From NCBI GenBank assembly GCA_016933215.1, contig JAFGBH010000052.1, forward strand, positions 1 through 39,489: a stretch of DNA of 39,489 nt. Direction: 5' to 3'. The stretch comes from Deltaproteobacteria bacterium. Its GTDB lineage: Bacteria; Desulfobacterota; Syntrophia; Syntrophales; UBA2210. The notes beneath the pieces are model-generated. The model had not been told where the DNA came from and did no database searches. It was given only the letters and a program-made list of their open reading frames with translations. The position numbers were made by a program, and so were the translations under genes. Below are positions 7,400 through 16,195 of the stretch, piece after piece (the first letter of the stretch is position 1; every line of letters begins with the position of its first letter).

Positions 7400-8983
7400 A
7401 TGGCAGGATTAACCTCGTACGAGAGAAATGTTGTACGCAGGGCAGCTGTGGGAGATATGCTCGTCAGAACGGCGGCACGAGTACCTGAGAAGGTTGCCTT
7501 CAAATTCAGAGACAAGAGTTTTACCTACCGGGAATTTAATGATGTGGTAAACCGGTGTGCCCATGGTCTCATGAAACTCGGTATCGAAAAAGGAGACAGG
7601 GCCGCAATCCTTTCCCATAATTGTCACCATTTTGTCATTTACTGGTGGGCGCTCATGAAGATCGGGGCGATTATCACTCCCCTTAACTTTATGCTCAAGA
7701 GTGAGGAAATACGATACATCATCGATCACTCGGAATCAAAGGTGTTCTTCGTAGAGGACGGCCTCATCAATAATATCGGTGATGTCAAGGACGAGCTCCG
7801 TGGCGTCACGACCTTTGGATACATAAAGCTTGGAGATGCAGAGATTCCTGAGGGGTGGATGAATATCGAGGACCTCTGGCTGGACGAATATCCCGCAGAT
7901 GAGCCCGAGGTAGAAATTATGGCTGATGATCCAGCATCGCTCCTCTATACATCGGGAACGGAGGCAGCTCCGAAAGGTGTCCTGAACAGCCACTTGAATT
8001 ACTATACGCTTATCATCAGTGCCGTCTTTGATCTCAGGATAGTCGCCGATGCATCGATTGTCGCAGGGATTCCGCTCTATCACGTCGCGGCGATGTATCT
8101 CTTTACTGCCGTTATCGGTGGCGGCGGCTACGCCGTCATGGAGTATGCACCCGATCCGAAGGAGATACTCGAGTTTACGCAGAACGAGAAGATTACGCAC
8201 TGGGTCTGGCCCCCGGCGCTCTATTCTGGACTTCCCTTCATGCCCGATTTCGATACCTATGACCTCACCTCTTTGAAACAGTGCATCATTTTCGGTGCCC
8301 TGGCTCCGCCTTCAGTGATAGAAAAGTGGAAGAAAATGCTCCCCAATACCGGGTTCATGAATTACTATGGCCAGACGGAGATGAGCCCCCTGGGAACGTG
8401 TCTGCATCCTGAGGATTTTGACACAAAGCCCGACTCCATCGGAAAATCACACCTTCCGCTCCAGCTCAAGGTGTTTGACCATGAAGATAACGAACTGCCC
8501 CCGGGCGAGGTGGGAGAACTTGTGGCCCGCGGTCCTGCGGTCATGCTCGGCTATTACAAGGAAGAGGAAAAAACGGCCCAGACCTTCAGGAAAGGATGGC
8601 ATCATACGGGTGACCTGGTCAAGATGGATGAGGAGGGATTTGTCTACTTCGTCGATCGAAGCAAGGATGTAATAAAGACGGGCGGAGAAAATGTCTCCTC
8701 GCAGGAGGTCGAGGCGATGCTCTTCAAGTGTCCCGGCGTTATGGATGCAGCCGTGATCGGACTCCCCGATCCCTACTGGTCGGAGCTGGTTACCGCCGTT
8801 ATCGTTGCTGCTCCGGGTCAGGAGGTGAAGGAGGAGGACGTTATCGCCTTCTGCAAGAAGGAGCTGGCAGGATACAAGGTTCCCAAGAAGGTGATCGTAA
8901 CGGATGCCCTTCCGAGAAATCCGAGCGGAAAGCTTCTCAAGAATGAATTGCGAAAAAAGTATGCGGAGCAGGCGGACAGTTAG
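7400..8983 (+). CDS. AMP-forming acyl-CoA ligase (FadD-like)
   Basis: A 527-residue member of the ANL adenylating superfamily. The phosphate loop is YTSGTEAAPKG near residue 183 (the variant seen in several FadD ligases), the A5 motif is YYGQTE near residue 322, the A7/A8 region is HHTGDLVKMDEEG followed by DRSKDVIKTGGENV, and the C-terminal catalytic Lys lies in PRNPSGK. The ATG at 7400 is preferred over an in-frame ATG at 7373 because AAGGAGG at 7386-7392 has correct spacing only for the former. It would activate a free carboxylic acid to its CoA thioester for the pathway encoded upstream. It is the last gene of the operon, ahead of the terminator at 9011-9045. Family certain; substrate unknown. 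Confidence 0.95.
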   Translation: MAGLTSYERNVVRRAAVGDMLVRTAARVPEKVAFKFRDKSFTYREFNDVVNRCAHGLMKLGIEKGDRAAILSHNCHHFVIYWWALMKIGAIITPLNFMLKSEEIRYIIDHSESKVFFVEDGLINNIGDVKDELRGVTTFGYIKLGDAEIPEGWMNIEDLWLDEYPADEPEVEIMADDPASLLYTSGTEAAPKGVLNSHLNYYTLIISAVFDLRIVADASIVAGIPLYHVAAMYLFTAVIGGGGYAVMEYAPDPKEILEFTQNEKITHWVWPPALYSGLPFMPDFDTYDLTSLKQCIIFGALAPPSVIEKWKKMLPNTGFMNYYGQTEMSPLGTCLHPEDFDTKPDSIGKSHLPLQLKVFDHEDNELPPGEVGELVARGPAVMLGYYKEEEKTAQTFRKGWHHTGDLVKMDEEGFVYFVDRSKDVIKTGGENVSSQEVEAMLFKCPGVMDAAVIGLPDPYWSELVTAVIVAAPGQEVKEEDVIAFCKKELAGYKVPKKVIVTDALPRNPSGKLLKNELRKKYAEQADS

Positions 8984-9010
8984 CAGTCCCGTTTATTACC
9001 CATTACCGAT

Positions 9011-9045
9011 AAGAAAATACCTGCCTTTCGGGCAGGTATTTTCTT
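9011..9045 (+). terminator. Strong hairpin terminator after the acyl-CoA operon
   Basis: A perfect 15-bp stem (9011-9025 pairs with 9031-9045) with a 5-nt loop. The A-rich 5' end and T-rich 3' end (TATTTTCTTAAT) make it usable in both directions. It lies 27 bp after the ligase stop codon and should end the operon. Confidence 0.9.
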
Positions 9046-9067
9046 AATATCGTATGCATTTTTCTTC

Positions 9068-9097
9068 TTGACAGTTGATATCCTTATTTTTTATAGT
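9068..9097 (+). promoter_or_regulatory. Candidate sigma-70 promoter upstream of the YD-repeat gene
   Basis: A perfect -35 box TTGACA (9068-9073) is followed after 18 bp by TATAGT (9092-9097). It lies just after the operon terminator and about 360 bp before the YD-repeat gene. The rest of the gap (9098-9460) holds no gene I recognise and no known riboswitch pattern. Further TTGACA hexamers at about 9258 and 9301 have no convincing -10 partner. Confidence 0.5.
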
Positions 9098-9460
9098 AAT
9101 TTCATCGACGGATAAATACTTATAAGAAACGGATATTCACCTACGCCTACAGTACGTAATCAGTTCTGATTGATCATCTGAAATTGTGATTTGTTCTTGG
9201 TGCCTTCCCACTACCGTTCTGGGTGCAATCTAAATTTCGTGAAAATGCCCATGTGAAATTGACACTCTGCTTACAAGTTTGTCCTGCCTGAGAGGAGCTC
9301 TTGACAGAGGTATGGAAGGGTATTTGCGTCATTTAACGTGTAATCCCCGTATCCTCCGGCCTGCTTATATAGCCTGGTTCTGCGGGATCAGGCATTAGAG
9401 CCAATAGTTGATAAACAGCATTCAACAGATACAGACAATCAAAAAGAGGAGGGGGACGTG

Positions 9461-12400
9461 ATGAAACGAACGATTCTTCTTGTTTTGTTCGTATTGTTGT
9501 TGGGCTTGTTAGTGGCCGAATCGTCTGCGGTTGAGGTTTCTGTTTTTGGACCTGTTCGCTACGTGCGAACCGAGGGAGCGAAGGATGTCTATAGAGGTGA
9601 GTTTTCGGCAAACCCTGGTGATGGGAAACTGATCGTCAAAAATGGGAACTATTGTGGTGACCGACGAATAGAGGACAGTGTCAGTAGCGCGTCGGTCTGT
9701 GTCAATGGAGAGCAAATATTTGGTCCAAATGATTTTAACAAAAACAGCTATCTACAGGAAGCTTCTGTAAATCTAAATGAAACCAATACGTTAGTTGTGG
9801 AACTGGCGAGCAAGCCGGACAGTTATATTACGGTTCAGGTGATTGCAGAGGTTGATCCACCGACTGTAACGATGACCGCCAATCCCAATTCAATTGTCGC
9901 AGGAGAGTCTGCTGTCCTGTCTTGGAGTTCAACCAACTGCCACTGCATTACCATTGACCAGGGTATTGGAGATGTCGATTTGTGTGGGTCTATTCCCGTC
10001 AGCCCGGCGGTTACAACTACATATACGATAACAGCTGTTGGTCCTGCCGGCATTGCCACGGATCAGACTATGATTACCGTAACCGGAGGAGGTGCGGAGC
10101 CTCAACCGGAGGGATCTTTCGGGCAGCGGTATGAAGACCTGATACCCCCTGATGCAACGGCCGAGTCATACGATCCCCGACGATTTTCCGTCATAACAGG
10201 ACTGGTTAGATCGGCAAACGACACTCCCCTGGCCGGTGTTTCTGCAAGTATTCTGAACCATACCGAATATGGGACCGTTTCTACCGATGCTGACGGTCGT
10301 TTCTCTATCCCCGTGGAGGGTGGGGGAATCATTACGGTTATCTATCAGAAACAGGGACTGTTGTCTGTCCAGAGAAAAGTAGAGGTTCCCTGGAATGACA
10401 TCGCCAATGCCGAGACGATCTGGATGATTCCCGAAGACCCGGAGTCTACAGCCGTCGCCTTCGATGGGAATCCCGATACCGTTTATACGCATAGAAGCTC
10501 TGAAGTGACCGATAACTTTGGAAGCCGCTCGTGCTCCATGGTCTTTACCGGTGATAATCACGCCTACGAGGTGGATGCTGAGGGTAATGTTATAAGCGAA
10601 TTGACCACTATTACCTCCAGGGCCACCGAATATAACACGTCTGAGTCCATGCCCGCCAGGCTCCCTCCTAATTCGGCCTATACCTATTGTGTAGAACTCG
10701 GTGTCGACGGGATCCAAAGAGTCAAGTTCGAAGACCCGGTTACGATCTGGGTCGACAATTTCCTCGGCTTTGACGTGGGTGAAATTGTCCCCGTTGGCTA
10801 CTATGACCGAGATAAGGGTGTATGGGTACCCTCAGAGAATGGAGTTGTCGTCACGCTCCTTGATACAAACATGGACGGAGCTGTCGATGCTCTCGATGCG
10901 GATGGGGATAATACTGCCGATGATATCAATGGCAACGGAGCTTTCGATGATGAAGTGATCGGACTCGAAAACCCTCTGCAATATGCCCCTAATGCCACCT
11001 TCTGGCGCTTTTCAGTTACCCACTTCACTCCCTGGGATTGTAACTGGCCATATGTCCCACCGAGCGATGCCACATCGTCTACGGCAGAAGCCGGTCCCAA
11101 TGCTGATGAACAAAAAGACGAGCAGAAGGATTGCATAACCAATGGGTCCTCCTTTGTGGAAGACAGAAGTCGTATATTTCATGAAGACATTCCCATTCCC
11201 GGTGCTGATATAAACCTCCATTATGCAAGCAATCGAGTCGATGGGTATAAACACGTAATTACCGTTCCGGCGAGTGGGGACGATGTTCCCGCAAGTCTCA
11301 AGAGCATTATAGTCAGGGTAAAGATAGCTGGGCAGGTTGTGGAGCAGGTCCTCGATCCTCTTCCCAATCAGAGGGCTACTTTTACCTGGAACGGCTATGA
11401 TTACCTGGGAAGAAAGGTTCCCGGGTCCGCTACCGCTTACATCGGCGTGGGTTTTGTCTATGATGCGGTTTACCTGTCAGGCGGGGATTTCGAGATGGCA
11501 TTTGCCCAGGCAGGAGACGCTGTGACAGGTGTTGTTTCCAGGCAGGAGGTTGTCCTCTGGAAGAACAATCTTTTACCTGTTGGGGGTAATGTCAACACAA
11601 TTGCCGAAGGCTGGACGCTTTCGAATCACCATTGGTTAAGTTCGGGAGATATTTCAACCTTGCATAAGGGGAATGGTGTCAGGATTAGTAAAAAGGTCAA
11701 CATTATTAAGACTGTCGCAGGAAACGGAATATGGGGTTACAGCGGTGATGGCGGACTCGCGACAGAAGCAAATATTGGATGGTCTCCGGGAGTAACTGCG
11801 GATGCCGCAGGTAATCTCTACATTTTAGACAACAATCATCACATTGTGCGGAAGGTAGATACTACTGGAATCATTACCACCATAGCTGGAAACGGGACTG
11901 AGGGCTACAGTGGGGATGGTGGACCAGCTGAAGAGGCACAGTTGTCATGGCCTAATCGGATAGACGTGGATGCAGCTGGCAACCTCTATATTGTAGAAGA
12001 AGGTAATCACTGTGTTCGAAAGGTAGAAAGAAACGGCATCATTACCACTGTGGCTGGAAACGGCACGGCAGGTTACAGCGGAGACAAAGGACCAGCTACA
12101 GAGGCACAGCTTAATTATCCAGAGAGTATAACCGTGGATGTAGCCGGCAACCTCTATATTGCAGATACCTATAATCATCGAGTACGAAAAGTGGACCCCA
12201 ATGGTATCATTACTACCGTAGCGGGAGATGCAACGTGGGGCTATAACGGAGATGGAATGTTTGCTAATGAAGCTCAACTTTTTTATCCACGTGATGTGGC
12301 AGTGGATGCCGGGGGTAATCTCTATATAGCAGACGAGTGGAATTGCCGAATTCGAAAAGTGGACGCAAGCGGCATCATTAGCACAGTTGCGGGAAACGGA

Positions 12401-15400
12401 ATTGAAAATTACTACGGAGACGGGGGACCAGCCACTGAGGCCGCGATAGGGTATGCCACGGGTGTCAGTGTCGATAGGGTTGGAAACCTTTATATTTTGA
12501 TACAAGATATGCACTGCGTGAGAAAGGTAGATACGAGCGGGATCATTACCACCATAGCCGGAGACGGAACGAGAGATTACAGTGGCGACGGAGGACCATC
12601 GACGCAAGCCCATCTATCATGGCCTTCTGGTATAGACGTGGACCCTGCCGGTAATCTCTATATTGCAGATTCATATGTTTATCGAATCCGCATGGTAGAA
12701 CAAGCAAAAATATATTCAACTGCTATCGAGGCTGGAGACATCATGTACCCTGAAAAAGAGTTGGGTTATATTATGAACAGTGCAGGCCGCCACATGGAAA
12801 CCATCGACCTTGATACTGGAGCTGTTCTACTCGATTTTGGCTATGATCTGGATAAGGAATTGGTTTCCATTGCCGACCAGTTCGGCAATCATACTATTAT
12901 CGAAAGAGATAATAATGGTGTGCCGACTGCCATCATCTCACCCGATGGAATTATGACAGAACTGGCGATAGACGCTGATAATCATCTGACAAGTGTCAAT
13001 TATCCCAACGGAAGTTACTACAGCTTCGAATACACTCCCGAGGGCCTTATGACGGCTAAGACAGAACCCGAGGGAAATCGATTTGAGCATGAATTCGATT
13101 CAAACGGAAGACTGACGGATTCAATGGATCAGGAGGGAGGGCACTGGCAATTTTCCAGAACTATGAACGAAAATGGCGATATTCTAAACGAGGTGGTCTC
13201 AGCGGAAGAAAACCTCACCTCCTACCTCGACCACACTTATTCTACCGGGGCCTATACCTCTATCATAACTGGTCCTACGGGTGCTCAGACCATTTTTACT
13301 CAATCAGCCGATGGACTTTCCCTGAACAAAGCACTTCCTTGTGGGATGAATCTTGCCTTTTTCAGCGGGATTGATTCTGAATATGGATATGAGTTTGTTA
13401 GACAAATAATTGAAAGTACTCCTGAAGGGCTCGAAAAGAAAATCCTCATTGATAAAACTTATCAGGATACAAACTGGGATGATGTGCCGGATCTTATAAC
13501 AAAGACAGTTACGGTCAATGACAAAAGCAACGTACTCGAAAACAATGTCCTTCAATCCCAAAAGACCGTCACATCTCCTGAAGGACGAACGGTAATGACG
13601 TCCTACAACCCGTCAAACCTTCTTATTGAGAGCATCAACATTCCCAATCTGTACGAAATGAACTTCGGATACGACGCGAGGGGTCGGCTGACATACGTTT
13701 CTACCGGAACGAGAACCACTACTTTTACCTATAGTTCGGAGGGCTTTCTCGCGTCCGCTACCGATCCTCTAGGCCATAGAACTACCTATGAATATGACCC
13801 GGTGGGACGGGTTACTGCAGCCCACCGTCCCGACGGCAGTTCTCTCTGGTACACATATGACGGAAACGGGAATATGGAAGTCCTGACAATACCTTCAAAT
13901 GTTGACCACATATTAAGTTACAACGCCCTTAATTTGAATGACTATTATCAAACGCCTCTCAGTGGAGGGTACAGCTATGTCTACGATAGAGACAGACGAT
14001 TGATCAGGACAAATTATCCCTCAGGAGCGCAGATTAACAATATATATGACAAAACGAGGCTTGTTCAGATACAGACACCAGAAGATACCATAGACTATAC
14101 CTATCTCTGTGGCACCAAAGTCGGTTCTGTAACTGACGGAACCGATACCGTTAGCTATAACTATGACGGAACACTCATCATCGGGGAAATACTCAGCGGT
14201 ACAATCAATCAAACACTTTCTTGTACTTACAATAATGACTTTGCCATAAACAGTTTTGACTATGCAGGTGCCGCCGAATCCTATGCATACGACAATGACG
14301 GCCTGCTCATCAGTGCGGGAAGATTTTCTATATCGCGCAATCTTGACAATGGCCTTCCCGAGGTGGTGACAGATGGTGACATGGCATTGGATCGCACCTT
14401 TAGCGGCTACGGAGAGGTGGATGAAGAATTCTACAGCGTTGCGGGTAGCGGGATAGCTGCATGGGACGTCATCCGAGACGACAACGGAAGAATCATGGAC
14501 AAGACAGAAACCGTTGTAGGCGTTACAACGGACTACTCATACACATACGATTCTCTTGGACGGCTCCTGACGGTAACAAAAGACAGCGTTCTTGTCGAAG
14601 AATACCAGTATGGCGATAACGGAGCCCGTAACTATGAAATGAATGCCCTGAGAGGTATTACTGGACGGACATTCGCTTATTCTGACGAGGATCATCTTCT
14701 TACCGCCGGAACAGTGACCTATAAATACGACCTGGACGGATTCTTAACTGCAAAGACAGATGCGGAGGAGGAAACCCTGTACGACTACTCCACCCGAGGT
14801 GAACTTTGGGGTGTTACTCTGCCGGACGGAACAAATATTGACTATGTCCATGATCCTTTGGGACGGAGAATTGCCAAGGAGGTCGACGGAACCATTACCG
14901 AAAAGTATCTCTGGCAGGGGCTGACCAGACTTCTGGCTGTCTATGATGGAAATGATAATCTCATGATGCGCTTTGAATATGCCGACGGTAGGATGCCCTA
15001 TGCGATGGCCAAAGGTGGGTTAACATATTACCTGACCTATGACCAACTGGGGTCATTGAGAATTATTGCCGACACTTCGGGAAATGTGGTAAAACAAATC
15101 GACTACGATTCCTTCGGCAATATAATTACAGATTCAAATCCAGCTTTTGACGTACCTTTTGGTTTTGCCGGAGGGCTCTTTGATAAAGAAACCGGACTGA
15201 TCCGATTCGGCTACCGGGATTACGACCCCGAAATTGGCCGCTGGACCGCAAAAGACCCGATCCTCTTTGCCGGTGGTGATACCGATCTTTATGGATACTG
15301 CCTGAATGATCCGGTGAATTTGATTGATTCCTTGGGATTAAAACAGTTTGAAATGAGGATATGGATAGGAGGCTCAATTGGATATGCTATTTTTGGAGGC

Positions 15401-15733
15401 GGTATTTATACTGCTACCATCAGGGATATAGAAACTGGGGAAGTGACATTATATAATGTGAAAGCACTTGGATTAGGTGTAGGTTTTCCATCTTTCAGGG
15501 TTACTAGCTCTAGGCCTATAAGCTTTGAGGTTGATGACCCATGTATGACATCGGCGAGTTTCAAAGGATATGGTTACTGGGGGGATATTTCTGCCGAAGT
15601 TGGCATTGGAATTAAGGTGGGCGGAGGTATCAAAATACCGCATGGTCCATTTATCTCAGGGTCTATGATAGACTGGCAACTAGGAGGCTTTGATGTAGGG
15701 GTTTCCCATAGTATTACATATTGGTCGCATTAA
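9461..15733 (+). CDS. Giant secreted NHL/YD-repeat (RHS-family, teneurin-like) protein
   Basis: About 2090 residues. Regions in order: signal peptide (1-23, cleaved near SSA); Ig-like domain about 134-211; transthyretin/carboxypeptidase-regulatory-like domain about 242-312; an Asp-rich Ca-binding-like stretch about 468-500; an RHS-type N-terminal segment from about 560; six NHL repeats about 748-1083; YD repeats about 1100-1860; the RHS-associated core about 1861-1960 (DQLGSLR, GRWTAKDP, NDPVNL, IDSLGL); and a unique glycine-rich C-terminal tip of about 131 residues. The final DPxGL of the core reads DSLGL. YD shells of this kind encapsulate a C-terminal toxin or cargo. I prefer ATG 9461 to GTG 9458 because GAGGAGGGGG sits 6-8 bases before it. 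The product is probably exported through Sec and surface-bound or released. The tip has no recognised toxin motif. Confidence 0.9.
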   Translation: MKRTILLVLFVLLLGLLVAESSAVEVSVFGPVRYVRTEGAKDVYRGEFSANPGDGKLIVKNGNYCGDRRIEDSVSSASVCVNGEQIFGPNDFNKNSYLQEASVNLNETNTLVVELASKPDSYITVQVIAEVDPPTVTMTANPNSIVAGESAVLSWSSTNCHCITIDQGIGDVDLCGSIPVSPAVTTTYTITAVGPAGIATDQTMITVTGGGAEPQPEGSFGQRYEDLIPPDATAESYDPRRFSVITGLVRSANDTPLAGVSASILNHTEYGTVSTDADGRFSIPVEGGGIITVIYQKQGLLSVQRKVEVPWNDIANAETIWMIPEDPESTAVAFDGNPDTVYTHRSSEVTDNFGSRSCSMVFTGDNHAYEVDAEGNVISELTTITSRATEYNTSESMPARLPPNSAYTYCVELGVDGIQRVKFEDPVTIWVDNFLGFDVGEIVPVGYYDRDKGVWVPSENGVVVTLLDTNMDGAVDALDADGDNTADDINGNGAFDDEVIGLENPLQYAPNATFWRFSVTHFTPWDCNWPYVPPSDATSSTAEAGPNADEQKDEQKDCITNGSSFVEDRSRIFHEDIPIPGADINLHYASNRVDGYKHVITVPASGDDVPASLKSIIVRVKIAGQVVEQVLDPLPNQRATFTWNGYDYLGRKVPGSATAYIGVGFVYDAVYLSGGDFEMAFAQAGDAVTGVVSRQEVVLWKNNLLPVGGNVNTIAEGWTLSNHHWLSSGDISTLHKGNGVRISKKVNIIKTVAGNGIWGYSGDGGLATEANIGWSPGVTADAAGNLYILDNNHHIVRKVDTTGIITTIAGNGTEGYSGDGGPAEEAQLSWPNRIDVDAAGNLYIVEEGNHCVRKVERNGIITTVAGNGTAGYSGDKGPATEAQLNYPESITVDVAGNLYIADTYNHRVRKVDPNGIITTVAGDATWGYNGDGMFANEAQLFYPRDVAVDAGGNLYIADEWNCRIRKVDASGIISTVAGNGIENYYGDGGPATEAAIGYATGVSVDRVGNLYILIQDMHCVRKVDTSGIITTIAGDGTRDYSGDGGPSTQAHLSWPSGIDVDPAGNLYIADSYVYRIRMVEQAKIYSTAIEAGDIMYPEKELGYIMNSAGRHMETIDLDTGAVLLDFGYDLDKELVSIADQFGNHTIIERDNNGVPTAIISPDGIMTELAIDADNHLTSVNYPNGSYYSFEYTPEGLMTAKTEPEGNRFEHEFDSNGRLTDSMDQEGGHWQFSRTMNENGDILNEVVSAEENLTSYLDHTYSTGAYTSIITGPTGAQTIFTQSADGLSLNKALPCGMNLAFFSGIDSEYGYEFVRQIIESTPEGLEKKILIDKTYQDTNWDDVPDLITKTVTVNDKSNVLENNVLQSQKTVTSPEGRTVMTSYNPSNLLIESINIPNLYEMNFGYDARGRLTYVSTGTRTTTFTYSSEGFLASATDPLGHRTTYEYDPVGRVTAAHRPDGSSLWYTYDGNGNMEVLTIPSNVDHILSYNALNLNDYYQTPLSGGYSYVYDRDRRLIRTNYPSGAQINNIYDKTRLVQIQTPEDTIDYTYLCGTKVGSVTDGTDTVSYNYDGTLIIGEILSGTINQTLSCTYNNDFAINSFDYAGAAESYAYDNDGLLISAGRFSISRNLDNGLPEVVTDGDMALDRTFSGYGEVDEEFYSVAGSGIAAWDVIRDDNGRIMDKTETVVGVTTDYSYTYDSLGRLLTVTKDSVLVEEYQYGDNGARNYEMNALRGITGRTFAYSDEDHLLTAGTVTYKYDLDGFLTAKTDAEEETLYDYSTRGELWGVTLPDGTNIDYVHDPLGRRIAKEVDGTITEKYLWQGLTRLLAVYDGNDNLMMRFEYADGRMPYAMAKGGLTYYLTYDQLGSLRIIADTSGNVVKQIDYDSFGNIITDSNPAFDVPFGFAGGLFDKETGLIRFGYRDYDPEIGRWTAKDPILFAGGDTDLYGYCLNDPVNLIDSLGLKQFEMRIWIGGSIGYAIFGGGIYTATIRDIETGEVTLYNVKALGLGVGFPSFRVTSSRPISFEVDDPCMTSASFKGYGYWGDISAEVGIGIKVGGGIKIPHGPFISGSMIDWQLGGFDVGVSHSITYWSH
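11702..12709 (+). repeat. Six in-frame 168-bp repeats encoding an NHL propeller
   Basis: The codons for the I-I-x-T-[VI]-A-G start of each unit lie at 11702, 11870, 12038, 12206, 12374 and 12542, exactly 168 bp (56 codons) apart with no indel. Each unit carries the NHL consensus: GYSGDGG, a proline-containing loop, VD..GNLYI, then [VI]RKV. Six units fit one six-bladed beta-propeller. Confidence 0.92.
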
Positions 15734-15748
15734 CTCAGGTGAAAAACT

Positions 15749-15976
15749 ATGATTGAGAAAAATCTTTTACGCTTGGCTAGTTTATTAATTTTGTTAGTTG
15801 GGGTTTACGTGTATTTGCGTCCTTCATTTGTCGCAGAAAAGATCAAATCATTTTATATTAAATATCCTATAATTAGATATGCTGGAGAGAAACAACTAAC
15901 GAGTAGACCCGGTTTTGTAAAAATCATTGGCATTATTTTAGTTATTGTCGGGATAGCATGTATTATTTCAATTTGA
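15749..15976 (+). CDS. Small two-helix membrane protein, candidate immunity protein of the YD-repeat effector
   Basis: A 75-residue protein with two predicted membrane helices (about 8-25 and 56-74) separated by a basic loop of about 30 residues (KIKSFYIKYP, GEKQLTSRPGF). It starts 16 bp after the YD-repeat gene on the same strand, with an AGGTGA-type site. Small genes directly downstream of RHS/YD effectors commonly encode immunity proteins matched to the C-terminal tip, and a membrane location would fit a membrane-acting tip. The local sequence is more AT-rich than the YD core, as is the tip coding region, which suggests the tip and this gene were exchanged together. I recognise no family with certainty; it resembles small two-helix immunity proteins in general layout only. 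Confidence 0.6.
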   Translation: MIEKNLLRLASLLILLVGVYVYLRPSFVAEKIKSFYIKYPIIRYAGEKQLTSRPGFVKIIGIILVIVGIACIISI

Positions 15977-16195
15977 CTTCAATTTGGAGTATATAGCGGC
16001 CGCAATAAAAGGGCACTGTCCCTAATTACCCTAGGCTCTAATCATCATCGCGTTAAAATGGTCAAAATCAAAGATAAGAGTTGGAAAGTTATTAAAATAG
16101 ATGCAATTGAATATATGTATTAATAGGGAAGAGCTGTATCTATCTGTCGTAACAACTTCCGATCGGGGTTATCTGTTATCCTAATCTTCTGCCTA
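15977..16195. other. AT-rich gap without a recognised gene
   Basis: The stretch between the convergent ends of the small membrane protein gene and the PEP-CTERM gene has no supported gene. A 20-codon frame at 16058-16123 has no ribosome site. GGGCACTGTCCCTAATTA at about 16011 is a short motif of unknown meaning. No clear terminator stem was found. Confidence 0.5.

Noticed and set aside
11945-12613. A 222-codon minus-strand frame opposite the NHL repeats
   Set aside because: It is repetitive only because the NHL units are; it mirrors the coding strand and has no ribosome site.
16058-16123. A 20-codon frame MVKIKDKSWKVIK.. in the gap after the small membrane protein
   Set aside because: No ribosome site and no recognisable family; too short to support.
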